64,000 nt of DNA from Sporichthyaceae bacterium (GTDB lineage: Bacteria; Actinomycetota; Actinomycetes; Sporichthyales; Sporichthyaceae): the NCBI GenBank assembly GCA_036269075.1, contig DATASX010000019.1, positions 1-64,000 on the forward strand, given 5' to 3'. A model generated the notes under the pieces. It saw only the letters and a program-made list of their open reading frames with translations, was not told where the DNA came from and ran no database searches. This document shows, piece by piece, positions 33,970-44,784 of this stretch (the stretch's first letter is position 1; each line of letters starts with the position of its first letter). The position numbers and the translations under genes are program-made.

Positions 33970-35445
33970 TCAGAACAGCAGCGCGGTAGCCGGGTCGGTG
34001 AGCACCGAGCCGACGTCGACCAGGAACCGGGACCCGGCCTGACCGTCGACCACCCGATGGTCGAAGGACAACGACAGCGTGGTGACCTGACGCACCGTCA
34101 CTTCGCCGTCGACCACCCAGGGCTGCGGCCGGATCGCGCCGAAGGCCAGGATCGCGGACTCACCCGGGTTGATGATCGGGGTACCCGCGTCGACGCCGAA
34201 CACCCCGACGTTGGTGATCGTTATCGTCCCGCCGGCCATGTCGGCCGGTTGGGTCCGGCCCTCCCGGGCGGTCGCGGTCAGCTCGCCGAGCGCCGCGGCC
34301 AACTGCGGCAGCGACATCGCCTCGGCGTCCTTGACGTTGGGCACCAGCAGGCCGCGCGGGGTCGCCGCGGCGACACCGAGGTTCACGTAATGCTTGAGCA
34401 CGATCTCACCGGCCGCGTCGTCGAAGGTCGAGTTGATCTCCGGGGTGCGCCTGACCGCCAGGCACATCGCCTTGGCCAGGATCAGCAGCGGGGAGACCTT
34501 CCGGCCGGCCATCGCCGGGTGCTGCTTCAACCGAGCCACGAACTCGACGGTGCCGGTGGCGTCGATGGTCAGGAACTCGGTGACGTGCGGTGCGGTGAAC
34601 GCGCTGTGGACCATCGCCTGCGCGGTCATCCGACGCACACCCTTGATCGGCACCCGCTCCTCGCGGCCATGGGCCACAGCCGCGGGGGCCGGTGCGTCGG
34701 CGACGGTCGCCGCGGCGGCCACATCGTCGCGGGTGATCGTGCCGCCGGGGCCGGACGGGGAGACCTGACGCAGGTCCACGCCCAGGTCGCGGGCCATCTT
34801 GCGCACCGGAGGCTTGGCCAGCACGACGACGCGCGAGCCCTGCTCCTCCAGCGGGATGGTGCGCGCGGGCACCGACTCGCCGGCGTAGGGGGCCTCGCGA
34901 GCCTCGGTCAGCCGGCCGACCTCCAACCCACCGTGGCGCACCGGCTGGAAGTTCTCGGTACCCATGGGCCCGGCGGGCACTTCCTCGGCGATCGCGGCCG
35001 GGGTGTGCGTGTGCGCGCCGCCGTGCTCGCCACGTCGCGGACGACGCTTGGCGGTGGTGGTGCGCGGGCCGTAGCCGACCAGCACCGCGGTGCGCCCACC
35101 GGGCGCCTCGCCGCCGATCAGCCCGGCCGCCACGGTCTCAGCGGCCGGCGCCGGGATCGCCGCAGCGGGCGCTGCGGGTGCCGGTGCGACCGACACCGAA
35201 CCCGGCTCGGTCTCGATGGTGATGATCGGCGCGCCGACGTCGATGACCTGACCGACCTCGGCCAGCAACTCGACTACCTCGCCCTCGTAGGGGCAGGGCA
35301 ACTCGACGGCAGCCTTGGCGGTCTCGATCTCCACGATCGTCTGATTGACCGTCACTCGATCACCGGGTTGGACGTACCAACGCAGGATTTCGCCGTCGGT
35401 CAGACCCTCACCGACGTCGGGCAGCTTGAACTGCTTGCGAGCCAC
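33970..35445 (-). CDS. bkdC: Branched-chain 2-oxoacid dehydrogenase E2 (lipoyl acyltransferase)
   Basis: 491 residues. An N-terminal lipoyl domain carries the lipoylation Lys in the IETAKAAVELP segment (about residue 44). A Pro/Ala-rich linker follows. The E1/E3-binding domain is around LAKPPVRKMARDLGVDLRQV (about 215-250). The C-terminal acyltransferase ends with the catalytic motif LSLSFDHRVVDGQAGS, in which His and Asp are catalytic. It transfers acyl groups from the E1-bound carrier to CoA. The gene begins nine bases after bkdB. No E3 gene is present here, so the dihydrolipoyl dehydrogenase must be shared from elsewhere. Confidence 0.93.
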   Translation of the reverse strand: MARKQFKLPDVGEGLTDGEILRWYVQPGDRVTVNQTIVEIETAKAAVELPCPYEGEVVELLAEVGQVIDVGAPIITIETEPGSVSVAPAPAAPAAAIPAPAAETVAAGLIGGEAPGGRTAVLVGYGPRTTTAKRRPRRGEHGGAHTHTPAAIAEEVPAGPMGTENFQPVRHGGLEVGRLTEAREAPYAGESVPARTIPLEEQGSRVVVLAKPPVRKMARDLGVDLRQVSPSGPGGTITRDDVAAAATVADAPAPAAVAHGREERVPIKGVRRMTAQAMVHSAFTAPHVTEFLTIDATGTVEFVARLKQHPAMAGRKVSPLLILAKAMCLAVRRTPEINSTFDDAAGEIVLKHYVNLGVAAATPRGLLVPNVKDAEAMSLPQLAAALGELTATAREGRTQPADMAGGTITITNVGVFGVDAGTPIINPGESAILAFGAIRPQPWVVDGEVTVRQVTTLSLSFDHRVVDGQAGSRFLVDVGSVLTDPATALLF

Positions 35446-35454
35446 GCCGGCCTC

Positions 35455-36444
35455 CTAGTAGGCGAGCGAACGGTCGACGGCGTCGAGCACCCGGTCCAGG
35501 TCGGGAAGGTAGTCCTCCTCGATCCGCGACGGCGGGTACGGGGTGTCGAAACCACCGACCCGCAGCGTCGGCGCCTCCAACGAGTGGAAGCAGTTCTCCT
35601 GCACCGCGGCGGCGATTTCCGCGCCCACGCTGCAGTTCACCGGCGCCTCGTGCACGACGACCAACCGGCCGGTGCGGCGCACCGAGTTGAACAGCGTGTC
35701 GGTGTCCAGCGGGGAGATCGAGCGCAGGTCGAGGACCTCCAGCGAGCGGCCGTCCTCCTCCGCGGCGACGGCGGAGTCCAGGCAGACCTTCACCATCGGG
35801 CCGTAGGCGGCCAGCGTCAGGTCGGTGCCCTCACGGACCACCCGTGCAGTGTGCAGCGGCTCGGCGGGTGGGCCGGCCTCGATGTCGAGTTCGGCCTTCT
35901 CCCAGTAGCGGCGCTTGGGCTCGAAGAAGATGATCGGGTCGTCGGAGGCGATGGCCTGCTGGATCATCCAGTACGCGTCGACCGGGTTGGAGCAGGCGAC
36001 CACGCGCAGACCCGCGGTGTGCGCGAAGTAAGCCTCCGGGGACTCCGAGTGGTGCTCCACCGCGCCGATGCCGCCGCCGAACGGGATACGCACCACGACC
36101 GGCATCTTCACCTGGCCGGCCGCTCGCACCCGCATCTTGGCGAGCTGGCAGACGATCTGGTTGAAGGCCGGGAACACGAAGCCGTCGAACTGGATCTCGC
36201 AGACCGGGCGGTAACCGCGCAGGGCCAGACCGATCGCGGTGCCGAGGATGCCGGACTCGGCCAGCGGAGTATCGACGACCCGCGCCTCACCGAAGTCCTT
36301 CTGCAGGCCGTCGGTGACCCGGAAGACGCCGCCGAGCTTGCCGATGTCCTCACCGAGCAGCACGACCTTCGTGTCTCGTTCCATGGCGGCCCGCAGGCCC
36401 ATGTTGATGCCTTTGGCCAGGGTGGTGGTCTGGGAAGTGTTCAC
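35455..36444 (-). CDS. bkdB: Branched-chain 2-oxoacid dehydrogenase E1 beta subunit
   Basis: 329 residues. The transketolase-like fold is seen in VVLLGEDIGKLGGVFRVTDG, VVDTPLAESGILGTAIGLAL, EIQFDGFVFPAFNQIVCQLA and IGAVEHHSESPEAYFAHTAG, followed by the C-terminal domain from RRTGRLVVVHEAP. With the alpha subunit it forms the thiamine-diphosphate heterotetramer that decarboxylates 2-oxoacids from Leu, Ile and Val. The GTG at 36444 overlaps the bkdA stop by four bases. The residue spacing resembles mycobacterial and streptomycete Bkd proteins, so the branched-chain call is favoured over pyruvate, although substrate choice is inference. Confidence 0.93.
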   Translation of the reverse strand: MNTSQTTTLAKGINMGLRAAMERDTKVVLLGEDIGKLGGVFRVTDGLQKDFGEARVVDTPLAESGILGTAIGLALRGYRPVCEIQFDGFVFPAFNQIVCQLAKMRVRAAGQVKMPVVVRIPFGGGIGAVEHHSESPEAYFAHTAGLRVVACSNPVDAYWMIQQAIASDDPIIFFEPKRRYWEKAELDIEAGPPAEPLHTARVVREGTDLTLAAYGPMVKVCLDSAVAAEEDGRSLEVLDLRSISPLDTDTLFNSVRRTGRLVVVHEAPVNCSVGAEIAAAVQENCFHSLEAPTLRVGGFDTPYPPSRIEEDYLPDLDRVLDAVDRSLAY

Positions 36445-37541
36445 TCGTGACCACCTTCGAAGGAGGCGAGGTAGGCGGCGAACTCGTCGCGCTGCTTGGC
36501 CAACGGTGCGTGCGGCTCGCCGTAGACGTTGTCGAACATGGACAGCGGCTCGGGGTCGGCCATCTCCAGGCAGCCGGTGCGCACATGCTTGGCCAGCTGG
36601 TCGGACTCCTCGGCGATCGCATCGAAGAAGGCCTGGTCGGCCTTGCCCTGGCGAACCAGGAAAGAGCGCAGCCGCTCGATCGGGTCCTTCAGCTTCCACG
36701 ACTCGACCTCGGCCGCGATGCGGTAGCGCGTCGGGTCGTCGGAGGTGGTGTGCGCGCCCATGCGGTAGGTGAACGCCTCGATGAACGTCGGGCCGCTGCC
36801 CTCGCGGGCGCGGTCCAGCGCGGCCTTGGTGACCGCATGCACGGCCAGCACGTCGTTGCCGTCGACTCGGATGCCGGGGAAGCCGAAGCCGCGGGCACGC
36901 TGATAGAGCGGGACGCGGGACTGCTTGTCCGTCGGGATCGAGATGGCCCACTGGTTGTTCTGGCAGAAGAACACGACCGGGGCCTGGAAGCTGCTGGCCC
37001 AGATGAACGCCTCGTTCACGTCGCCCTGGCTGGTGGCGCCATCGCCGAAGTAGGCGATGACCGCCTCCGCGTTGCCCTCGCCGACCAGGCCGTCGCGCTG
37101 GATGCCCATCGCGTAGCCGACCGCGTGCAGGGTCTGCGCGCCGATGACGATCGTGTACAGGTGGAACTTGTGCGCCTCGGGGTCCCAGCCGCCGGTGTTC
37201 ACGCCGCGGAACAGGCCGAGCAGGCGCAGCGGGTCGACGTCGCGGCACCAGGCAACCCCGTGCTCGCGGTAGGTCGGGAAGACGTGGTCCTTCGCGCCCA
37301 GCGCGCGACCCGAACCGACCTGGGCCGCCTCCTGGCCGAGCAGCGAGGCCCAGATGCCCAGCTCGCCCTGACGCTGCAGCGCGGTGGCCTCGGCGTCGAT
37401 GCGCCGCACGAGCACCAGGTCGCGGTACATGGAGCGCAGCTGCTCGTCGGAGAACTCCACCCGGAAGTCCGGGTGCTCGACCAACTCGCCCTCAGGCGTC
37501 AGCAGTTGGACGAGCGCAGGGTCCTCGCCGAAGTCGGACAT
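36441..37541 (-). CDS. bkdA: Branched-chain 2-oxoacid dehydrogenase E1 alpha subunit
   Basis: 366 residues. The thiamine-diphosphate motif is AYFGDGATSQGDVNEAFIWA, closing with QNNQWAISIP (the GDG...NN pattern). Other family phrases are HVFPTYREHGVAWCRD, HLYTIVIGAQTLHAVGYAMG and TYRMGAHTTSDDPTRYR, the last being the phosphorylation-loop equivalent. The ATG at 37541 has GAGGAGTCTCG upstream. First gene of bkdA-bkdB-bkdC; the products feed branched-chain acyl-CoAs to energy metabolism and to iso/anteiso fatty-acid primers. The promoter should lie in the 250 bases upstream, before the repeat cluster at 37.8 kb. Confidence 0.93.
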   Translation of the reverse strand: MSDFGEDPALVQLLTPEGELVEHPDFRVEFSDEQLRSMYRDLVLVRRIDAEATALQRQGELGIWASLLGQEAAQVGSGRALGAKDHVFPTYREHGVAWCRDVDPLRLLGLFRGVNTGGWDPEAHKFHLYTIVIGAQTLHAVGYAMGIQRDGLVGEGNAEAVIAYFGDGATSQGDVNEAFIWASSFQAPVVFFCQNNQWAISIPTDKQSRVPLYQRARGFGFPGIRVDGNDVLAVHAVTKAALDRAREGSGPTFIEAFTYRMGAHTTSDDPTRYRIAAEVESWKLKDPIERLRSFLVRQGKADQAFFDAIAEESDQLAKHVRTGCLEMADPEPLSMFDNVYGEPHAPLAKQRDEFAAYLASFEGGHE

Positions 37542-37805
37542 CGAGACTCCTCGTCTGACGCTGGCGGGGTCGCCGCCGCTGGTCGCGCGACGGCCGTGCG
37601 GTCGCGGTCGCCGGTGAGGCTTGATCACTTCCACGGTATCGAGCGGAGCGCCGACATGCGGTGCGATGTCAGCGGTTCCCCGCCGGGATGACAAGGCCCC
37701 GATCACAGCATGGCCGGACATGCCGGGCGCCGCATCGGCCGAACCGCCGACCCAAGATCGGCCCATCGGCCGATGCACGCCGTCTGACGACGCGACGGCC
37801 GGCCC

Positions 37806-37941
37806 GCTCATCGATGAGCGTGAGGAGCACTCTCATACGCCAGGCGTCAGCACCGGCCCCCGAAGCCCCCGGATCCGACATCCCGCGTATGAGTCTGACC
37901 ATCCCGCGTATGAGAGTGGCCCCTACGATCATCGATGATCG
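37806..37941. repeat. Interspersed palindromic repeat cluster, copy 1
   Basis: Order: palindrome GCTCATCGATGAGC (37806-37819); inverted unit CACTCTCATACGC (37828-37840); direct units GCGTATGAGTC (37885) and GCGTATGAGAGTG (37906-37918); then 16-base palindrome CGATCATCGATGATCG (37926-37941). The same units in the same order occur near 48.4 kb. Confidence 0.75.
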
Positions 37942-37966
37942 GAGCGCGGACCCACTCCCGACAGCA

Positions 37967-37995
37967 CTCAGGCCCGGCACAAGGCCGGGCCTGAG
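37967..37995 (-). terminator. Hairpin after the LPETG protein gene
   Basis: CTCAGGCCCGGC and GCCGGGCCTGAG form a 12-bp stem with a 5-base loop, 17 bases beyond the stop of the minus-strand gene. Confidence 0.8.
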
Positions 37996-38011
37996 GGTTT
38001 CTGAGCGGGCG

Positions 38012-40363
38012 TCAGTCCTGCGCGAAGCGCCGCAGCGCGGCACCGGCCAGGACCAGGCCGAGGCCCAGCGCCGCCTCCGCGCCGTCGACCGGCGTCGCAC
38101 CGGTCTCGGGCAGCTCCTCGGGCGCGGCCTCGATGATCGGGTGGCCCGGCGCGACGGTGTGCTGCCGGGGGACCCGGGCGACGGGGGCCGGCTCGATGCC
38201 GTCGAGCACCCGGTCGGCGCGGTGGACCAGGTCGAGGACCGCCGGGACCAGCCCGTGGGTACCGTCCCGGTCGTCGCGCTCACCCCAGCCGCCGTCCGCC
38301 GAGCCGCGGTGACGCCCCTGGCCCTGGTGCGCCGGGTGCTCTTCGTGAGCCGCCGGCTGGTCCTTGGGCGCGGGGTGCTCGGCGGGCAGCGGCAGGAGAT
38401 CGCCGAGTCCGCCGTGGCGCTTCGGCAGGTCGCGACCCGGGTTCGCCTGGTCCCCCTGCAGGACGCCGCGGCCGATCTTGTCGACCAGTCCGACGCCGTC
38501 CTGGCCGGCGCTGTTGACCAGGTCGAGCAGGCTCGGCTTGTGCCCACTGGGCTTGCTCTGGGCCGGGGCAGACTTGGCGTCGTCGGGCTTGCTCTGGGCC
38601 GGAGCAGCCTTCGCGTCCTCGGACTTGCTTTGCGCCGGAGCCGGCTTGGCGTCGTCGGACTTGTGGTCGGTGCTGCCGGGGGCCTGCAACGCCTCGATCA
38701 GACCGTTGACGAGGCCACCGGACTTGTGGGCCGGAGCGGGCCTGGTCTCGCCGGACTTCTGCGCCGGAGCAGCCTTGGTGCCGTCGGACTGGTGGCCGGT
38801 GCTCTCCGGTCCGTGCAAGGCCTCGATGAGACCGTTGAGGTCCGGGTGCTGCCCGCCGCCGTTGACCACGTCGAGCAGGGTCGGCTTGCGTCCCTGCCGG
38901 GGCTGCGCGGACGCCGGCTGCGAACCCGTGCCGTCGTGGGACACGCTCGCCGGCGGCTGCGCCTTGTCGTGGTTGTCAACCTGCTTCGCGACGTTGTCCC
39001 CGGCGTGCTGGACGAGCAGGCCAGGGACGTTGTGGTCCTCGACCGGCTCGCCGGAAACCAGGCCCTCGTCGTCGGCGTCGATCAGCTGCAGGACGGGCTT
39101 GGCGACGTCGACAACCTGCCGACGTCGGTCCTTCGACGGGTTGAGCACCGCGAGCAGTGCGGCGTTGTCGTCGTCGGAGGACGGGGAGCCCGACCGATCG
39201 TGACGCCCGGTGGAGTTGCTCCGCCCGGCGTCGACCGCCGGCTTGGCCGGGACGGCGGCGGGCTTGCCGGCGGTGTGGTCCGGTGCCGGGGCGGCCGGGG
39301 CAGCGACCGGGGCCGGGGCCGTCGGCTGCTGCTTCGGGGCGGCGGGCGGGACATCGGCCGGCGTGCTGTGGGCGGGCGCAGTCGTGCCGCCAAGCAGCGA
39401 TTCGGTCCGGACGGGGTCCGCGCCGGTTGCCGGGACGCCGTGGGCAGTGCCGGTGGCGAGCAACCCGCCCCGGCGCCGGTCGCGGGCGGCGTGCCGTCCG
39501 CTGCGCCGCGCGTGCTTGGCGACGGTGTCGTGGCTCTCGTGGCCGACCCAGACCAGGCGGCCCGCGCCGTCGTTGCTCGGGTCGGCGCCGTTGCCGAGTT
39601 CCAGGACGCCGGCATCCCCGCTGGAGCCGGGTTCAGCCGCGGCGCGCTTGTTCGCGGCCCGGCGGACCGCCGCGGGGCGCGTGGCTACAGCCGACGATCC
39701 GTCGGTGGCCGGGGCGGTGGAAGCGGCCGGGGCGGTCGACGTGGCCGGGGCGGTCGACGTGGCCGGGGCGGTCGACGCGGCCGGGGCGACCTGTGGCTCC
39801 GACTTCGGGGCCGGCGCCGCCTCGTTCGCCGGGGCGGCCTCCGCAGCCGGGGCCGCCTGCGACGGGGTCGCCTGGGACGGGGCCGCCTGGGACGGGGCCG
39901 CCTGCGACGGGGTCGCCTTCGCGGGCTCAGCCTGCTGCGCCGGAGCAGCGGCGGGGTCCGACTGCGCGGTGCTGTCCGCAGCCGGAGCGGGCGCTGCGGG
40001 CTGTGCCGGGGACGGGTCGTCCATCGACGCGGCCAGGTGTGCCCAGCTGGGGTCGGGAAGCTCTTGGGCCGCCTCGGTCGTCAGGTGGTGACGCACCTGG
40101 TGGGCAGTCGGCCGCGACCCCGCGCTGCGCCGCGGAACCAGCTTGCTCAGCGACGGGTGCGACGTCTCGCCCGCGCCCTGGATGCCGTTGGTCGCCGATC
40201 CCACCGCGCGCTCGGCAGCTTGTGCGGTGCCGACACCCGCAGCCTGGAGCACGACGACGCCGACTCCTGCCGCCGAAGCCAAGGTGGCGCGCCGGATCCC
40301 CGGCGCCACACGCGACGGAGCGGCATGACGGCCGCGTTGTCCCGAACTCGAACCGAGACGCAT
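38012..40363 (-). CDS. Sortase-anchored, low-complexity surface protein (LPETG)
   Basis: 783 residues. A signal peptide (about residues 25-50, RRATLASAAGVGVVVLQAAG) is followed by long Ala/Pro/Ser/Lys repeats, for example SQAAPSQA units around residues 150-180, APATSTAPA units near 205-225, and AQSKPDDAKSAPAQSK units near 600-650. Short conserved islands such as KPTLLDVVNGGGQ and KPSLLDLVNSAGQ recur with a NGLIEALHGPEST-like segment. The C-terminus is a textbook sorting signal: LPETG, hydrophobic stretch and a final Arg-Arg. Sortase would link it to peptidoglycan, making a long fibre-like surface protein. No adhesin domain is recognised. It is single-gene, with its own terminator. Confidence 0.85.
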   Translation of the reverse strand: MRLGSSSGQRGRHAAPSRVAPGIRRATLASAAGVGVVVLQAAGVGTAQAAERAVGSATNGIQGAGETSHPSLSKLVPRRSAGSRPTAHQVRHHLTTEAAQELPDPSWAHLAASMDDPSPAQPAAPAPAADSTAQSDPAAAPAQQAEPAKATPSQAAPSQAAPSQATPSQAAPAAEAAPANEAAPAPKSEPQVAPAASTAPATSTAPATSTAPAASTAPATDGSSAVATRPAAVRRAANKRAAAEPGSSGDAGVLELGNGADPSNDGAGRLVWVGHESHDTVAKHARRSGRHAARDRRRGGLLATGTAHGVPATGADPVRTESLLGGTTAPAHSTPADVPPAAPKQQPTAPAPVAAPAAPAPDHTAGKPAAVPAKPAVDAGRSNSTGRHDRSGSPSSDDDNAALLAVLNPSKDRRRQVVDVAKPVLQLIDADDEGLVSGEPVEDHNVPGLLVQHAGDNVAKQVDNHDKAQPPASVSHDGTGSQPASAQPRQGRKPTLLDVVNGGGQHPDLNGLIEALHGPESTGHQSDGTKAAPAQKSGETRPAPAHKSGGLVNGLIEALQAPGSTDHKSDDAKPAPAQSKSEDAKAAPAQSKPDDAKSAPAQSKPSGHKPSLLDLVNSAGQDGVGLVDKIGRGVLQGDQANPGRDLPKRHGGLGDLLPLPAEHPAPKDQPAAHEEHPAHQGQGRHRGSADGGWGERDDRDGTHGLVPAVLDLVHRADRVLDGIEPAPVARVPRQHTVAPGHPIIEAAPEELPETGATPVDGAEAALGLGLVLAGAALRRFAQD

Positions 40364-40719
40364 TAGTGCCCCCCAAAAAAGCGTTTCCAGAGCCGGCGGC
40401 TCCTCCGCTGTTTCACACCGCCGACAGCGATTGGTCTAACAGCCGCCCGGTCCTCCCGCCATACCTGGATTGCGGCCCGCCGTCCGGTCGGACCCGTCGC
40501 TCGGCGCGCCGTTCTGGGCGAATTCATCCGCATTCGCCCGCCTGTCCGGACTCCGGCGACAACTTCGGACATATCGGGATCCGCCGGCCCGACTCGTCCG
40601 GCCCTGTCCGTTACCTACCGGCCGCGGGCGCCGGTCGGCAGGGCTTGCCTGCGGGCGTCAAAACCCTTTCAGGGCAAGGTGATCGGTCGGTCAAAATCAC
40701 CCGTTGGGCGGCATGACCG
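40364..40719. other. Non-coding gap upstream of the LPETG gene
   Basis: About 356 bases with no supported gene. A GGGGGG site lies 8-13 bases before the LPETG start. A hairpin GGGCGAAT/ATTCGCCC (40516-40523 and 40532-40539) is present. A long leader is possible, but I could not fit a known riboswitch. Confidence 0.4.
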
Positions 40720-41781
40720 TCAGGCGAACCGGGCGGCCACGGCCAAGAACCGGTCGTCCACATCCGGGGTGGCGACCGTGACCCGGACCCCTTCGGTGCC
40801 GAACGGCCGCACCATCACCCCGGCCTGTTCGCAGGCCGCGGCGAATTCCGCCGTACGGTCACCGAGTGCCAGCCAGACGAAATTGCCCTGTGCGTCGGGA
40901 ATGTCCCAACCCTGCGCCCGCAATCGGGTCGACACCCGGGTTCTTTCCGCGACGAGATCACGGACCCGGGCCTGCAATTCCTCCTCGGCCGCCAACGAGG
41001 CGACCGCGGCGACCTGGGCCGGCGTGGAGACCCCGAACGGCACCGCGCATGCCCGGGCCGCGGCAGCGACCGGGGCATTGGCGACCACGTACCCGACCCG
41101 CAGGCCGGCCAGCCCGTAGGCCTTGGAGAACGTGCGCAGCACCGCGACGTTGCCGTGGATGCGGTAGACGTCGACGCCGTCCGGCACCTCCGGATCGGTG
41201 ACGAACTCGCGGTAGGCCTCGTCGAGCACCACAAGCACGTCGGTCGGCACCGCGTCGAGGAACTCCTCCAGCTCACCGCGCCGGATCGCCGGACCGGTCG
41301 GGTTGTTCGGGCTGCACAGGAAGACCAGCCGGGTCCGGTCGGTGATCGCGGCGGCCATCGCGGACAGGTCATGGCGACCGTCGGCGGTCACCGGCACGCG
41401 GACCGAGTCGGCTCCGGAGATCTGCACGAGGATCGGATAGGCCTCGAACGACCGCCACGCGTAGAGGACCTCGTCGCCGGCCGCCGCGGTCGCCTGCAAC
41501 AACTGCTGGGCAACCCCGACCGAGCCGGTACCGAAGGCCAGATGCTCGGCCGGCACGTCCAACCGCTTCGTCAACGCCTCGACCAGCGCACCGGCTGTTA
41601 TGTCCGGGTACCGGTTGGCACTCGTCGCGGCGTTGGCCACGACCTCGAGCACGGCCGGCAGCGGCGGGTACGGGTTCTCGTTCGACGACAACTTGAAGGC
41701 CGCACCGCCCGCGGGCATCCGGCCGGGCACGTAGCCGGGGATGCCGGTGATCGCCGGGCGCAGTCGGGGTCCGTCCACCAT
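40720..41781 (-). CDS. Histidinol-phosphate/aromatic aminotransferase (HisC family)
   Basis: 353 residues, PLP-dependent fold-type I. Conserved parts are [17 protein letters not shown], the cofactor region [38 protein letters not shown] and the Schiff-base Lys in [18 protein letters not shown] (near residue 215). It exchanges amino groups with imidazole-acetol phosphate or aromatic 2-oxoacids. The absence of other his genes around it favours the aromatic (Pat/HisC2-like) role, but both are possible. The ATG at 41781 has GGGAGACATCA upstream. It is divergent from the holin-like gene. Confidence 0.9.
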   Translation of the reverse strand: MVDGPRLRPAITGIPGYVPGRMPAGGAAFKLSSNENPYPPLPAVLEVVANAATSANRYPDITAGALVEALTKRLDVPAEHLAFGTGSVGVAQQLLQATAAAGDEVLYAWRSFEAYPILVQISGADSVRVPVTADGRHDLSAMAAAITDRTRLVFLCSPNNPTGPAIRRGELEEFLDAVPTDVLVVLDEAYREFVTDPEVPDGVDVYRIHGNVAVLRTFSKAYGLAGLRVGYVVANAPVAAAARACAVPFGVSTPAQVAAVASLAAEEELQARVRDLVAERTRVSTRLRAQGWDIPDAQGNFVWLALGDRTAEFAAACEQAGVMVRPFGTEGVRVTVATPDVDDRFLAVAARFA

Positions 41782-41858
41782 TGATGTCTCCCTCGCTGCG
41801 CCAACACTAGGAGGCTCGGCTGCACCGGCCCGCGGCCGCCGCATGGCACGATTCGCGC

Positions 41859-42263
41859 ATGCGAAGTGTGCTGATCAGACTCGCCGTCAACGGCGCCGCC
41901 CTGTGGGTCGCCGCCGGCGCCGTGCACGGCATCGCCCTGGACAAGGGCCCGCACGCCGGCAACGGCACGTTCGGCCAACGGGTCACCGTCATCATCGTGG
42001 TCGCCGCGATCTTCGCGGTGGTGAACACGATTGTGAAGCCCATCGTGAAGCTGTTCTCGCTGCCGTTGTTCATCCTCACGCTGGGCCTGATCATCTTCGT
42101 GATCAACGCCCTGATGCTGCTGATCACCAGCGGCATCTGCGACGCCCTGAACGTGCCGTTCCATGTGGACGGCTTCAAACCGGCGTTGGTCGGCGGCCTG
42201 GTCGTCAGCTTCGTCTCGTGGCTGATCAACGTCCTGCTGCCGGACGACCTCGAAAGCCGCTGA
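41859..42263 (+). CDS. Phage-holin-like four-helix membrane protein
   Basis: 134 residues with four hydrophobic helices (segments [45 protein letters not shown] plus VINALMLLI, and [16 protein letters not shown]). It matches the superfamily IV phage holin family found in most actinobacteria outside prophages, where its role is unknown. The motif [20 protein letters not shown] is characteristic. No lysin or phage gene is near, so it is not evidence for a prophage. It is divergent from the aminotransferase and followed by a strong hairpin before thiC. Confidence 0.85.
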   Translation: MRSVLIRLAVNGAALWVAAGAVHGIALDKGPHAGNGTFGQRVTVIIVVAAIFAVVNTIVKPIVKLFSLPLFILTLGLIIFVINALMLLITSGICDALNVPFHVDGFKPALVGGLVVSFVSWLINVLLPDDLESR

Positions 42264-42301
42264 CCAACCCCGAGATCGCCCCGGCGCGCCCCCCATCCCG
42301 C

Positions 42302-42361
42302 ACTTCTGCTGCCTGTCCCACCTATTCCCGCGTCCCCATAGGTGGGACAGGCAGCAGAAGT
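42302..42361. terminator. 24-bp perfect hairpin between convergent genes
   Basis: The arms (42302-42325, starting ACTTCTGCTGCCTGTCCCAC, and 42338-42361, ending at T42361) are exact complements with a 12-base loop. It lies between the holin-like gene and thiC, so it can stop transcription from both sides. Confidence 0.85.
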
Positions 42362-42393
42362 TGGTTCCTGTCGGGAGGGCGGGTGGACGTCGG

Positions 42394-44253
<1,860 letters not shown>

Positions 44254-44325
44254 TGTGCCTCCGACACTACCCGCCATGCGCCGGCCCACCGGTCGAGCCC
44301 GCCGGCGGCCGTGGATCATTGGCGG

Positions 44326-44784
44326 GTGACGTACCGAATCGCGGTCGTGTGCCTGGGCAACATCTGCCGCTCCCCGATGGCGGCGGCGGTCCTGCGCAGC
44401 AAGGTTGCCGCGGCCAGGTTGGTCGACGTCGAGATCATCTCGGCCGGCACCGGCGACTGGCACGTCGGGTCGGGCGCCGACCGGCGCGCCCGCGCCGCGC
44501 TGGTGTCCCGCGGCTACCCCGACGAGCATCGGGCCCGGCAGTTCCGTTCGGGCGACTTCCCCGACGTCGACCTGGTGCTGGCCATGGACGCCGCCAACCT
44601 CCTCGATCTGCGGCGGCTCGCCCCGCCCGGCTCGGCGGCGACGATCCGGCTGTTCGACGACCCGGCCGAGGTACCCGACCCGTACTACGGCGACCGGTCG
44701 GACTTCGAGGGAGTTCTCGACCAGGTCGAGCGGGCCGCCGACACTCTGGTCGCCGAACTGCGCCGCACGGTGTCGCCGGCATGA
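44326..44784 (+). CDS. Low-molecular-weight protein tyrosine phosphatase
   Basis: 152 residues. The P-loop is VCLGNICRSPMAAAV (C-X5-R, nucleophile Cys near residue 9), and the general-acid loop is VPDPYYGDRSDFEGV (Asp-Pro-Tyr-Tyr). This is the PtpA/Wzb-type arsenate-reductase fold, removing phosphate from tyrosine residues. Length is normal for the family. The GTG at 44326 is used. Its last four bases overlap the kinase-like gene that follows (ATGA). Substrates may include polysaccharide-synthesis kinases, but none are encoded here. Confidence 0.93.
   Translation: MTYRIAVVCLGNICRSPMAAAVLRSKVAAARLVDVEIISAGTGDWHVGSGADRRARAALVSRGYPDEHRARQFRSGDFPDVDLVLAMDAANLLDLRRLAPPGSAATIRLFDDPAEVPDPYYGDRSDFEGVLDQVERAADTLVAELRRTVSPA

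Larger units (their letters stand above)
37542..38011. other. Non-coding region with bkd promoter, repeat cluster and terminator
   Basis: Between bkdA and the LPETG gene. The part near bkdA probably has its promoter. The middle (37806-37941) holds an interspersed palindromic repeat cluster, and the end holds a terminator hairpin. No gene is supported. Confidence 0.5.

Noticed and set aside
33877-36450. 857-codon plus-strand frame opposite bkdB and bkdC
   Set aside because: Shadow of the clear E1 beta and E2 genes; no recognisable domain.
37661-40366. 901-codon plus-strand frame opposite the LPETG gene
   Set aside because: Composition is a shadow of the repetitive minus-strand gene, with Arg-rich content and no domain.
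40364-40719. Cyclic di-AMP riboswitch before the LPETG gene
   Set aside because: I could not fit the conserved core elements; only ordinary hairpins are visible.
41859-42263. Prophage evidence from the holin-like gene
   Set aside because: This holin-like family is common outside phages, and no other phage gene is present.
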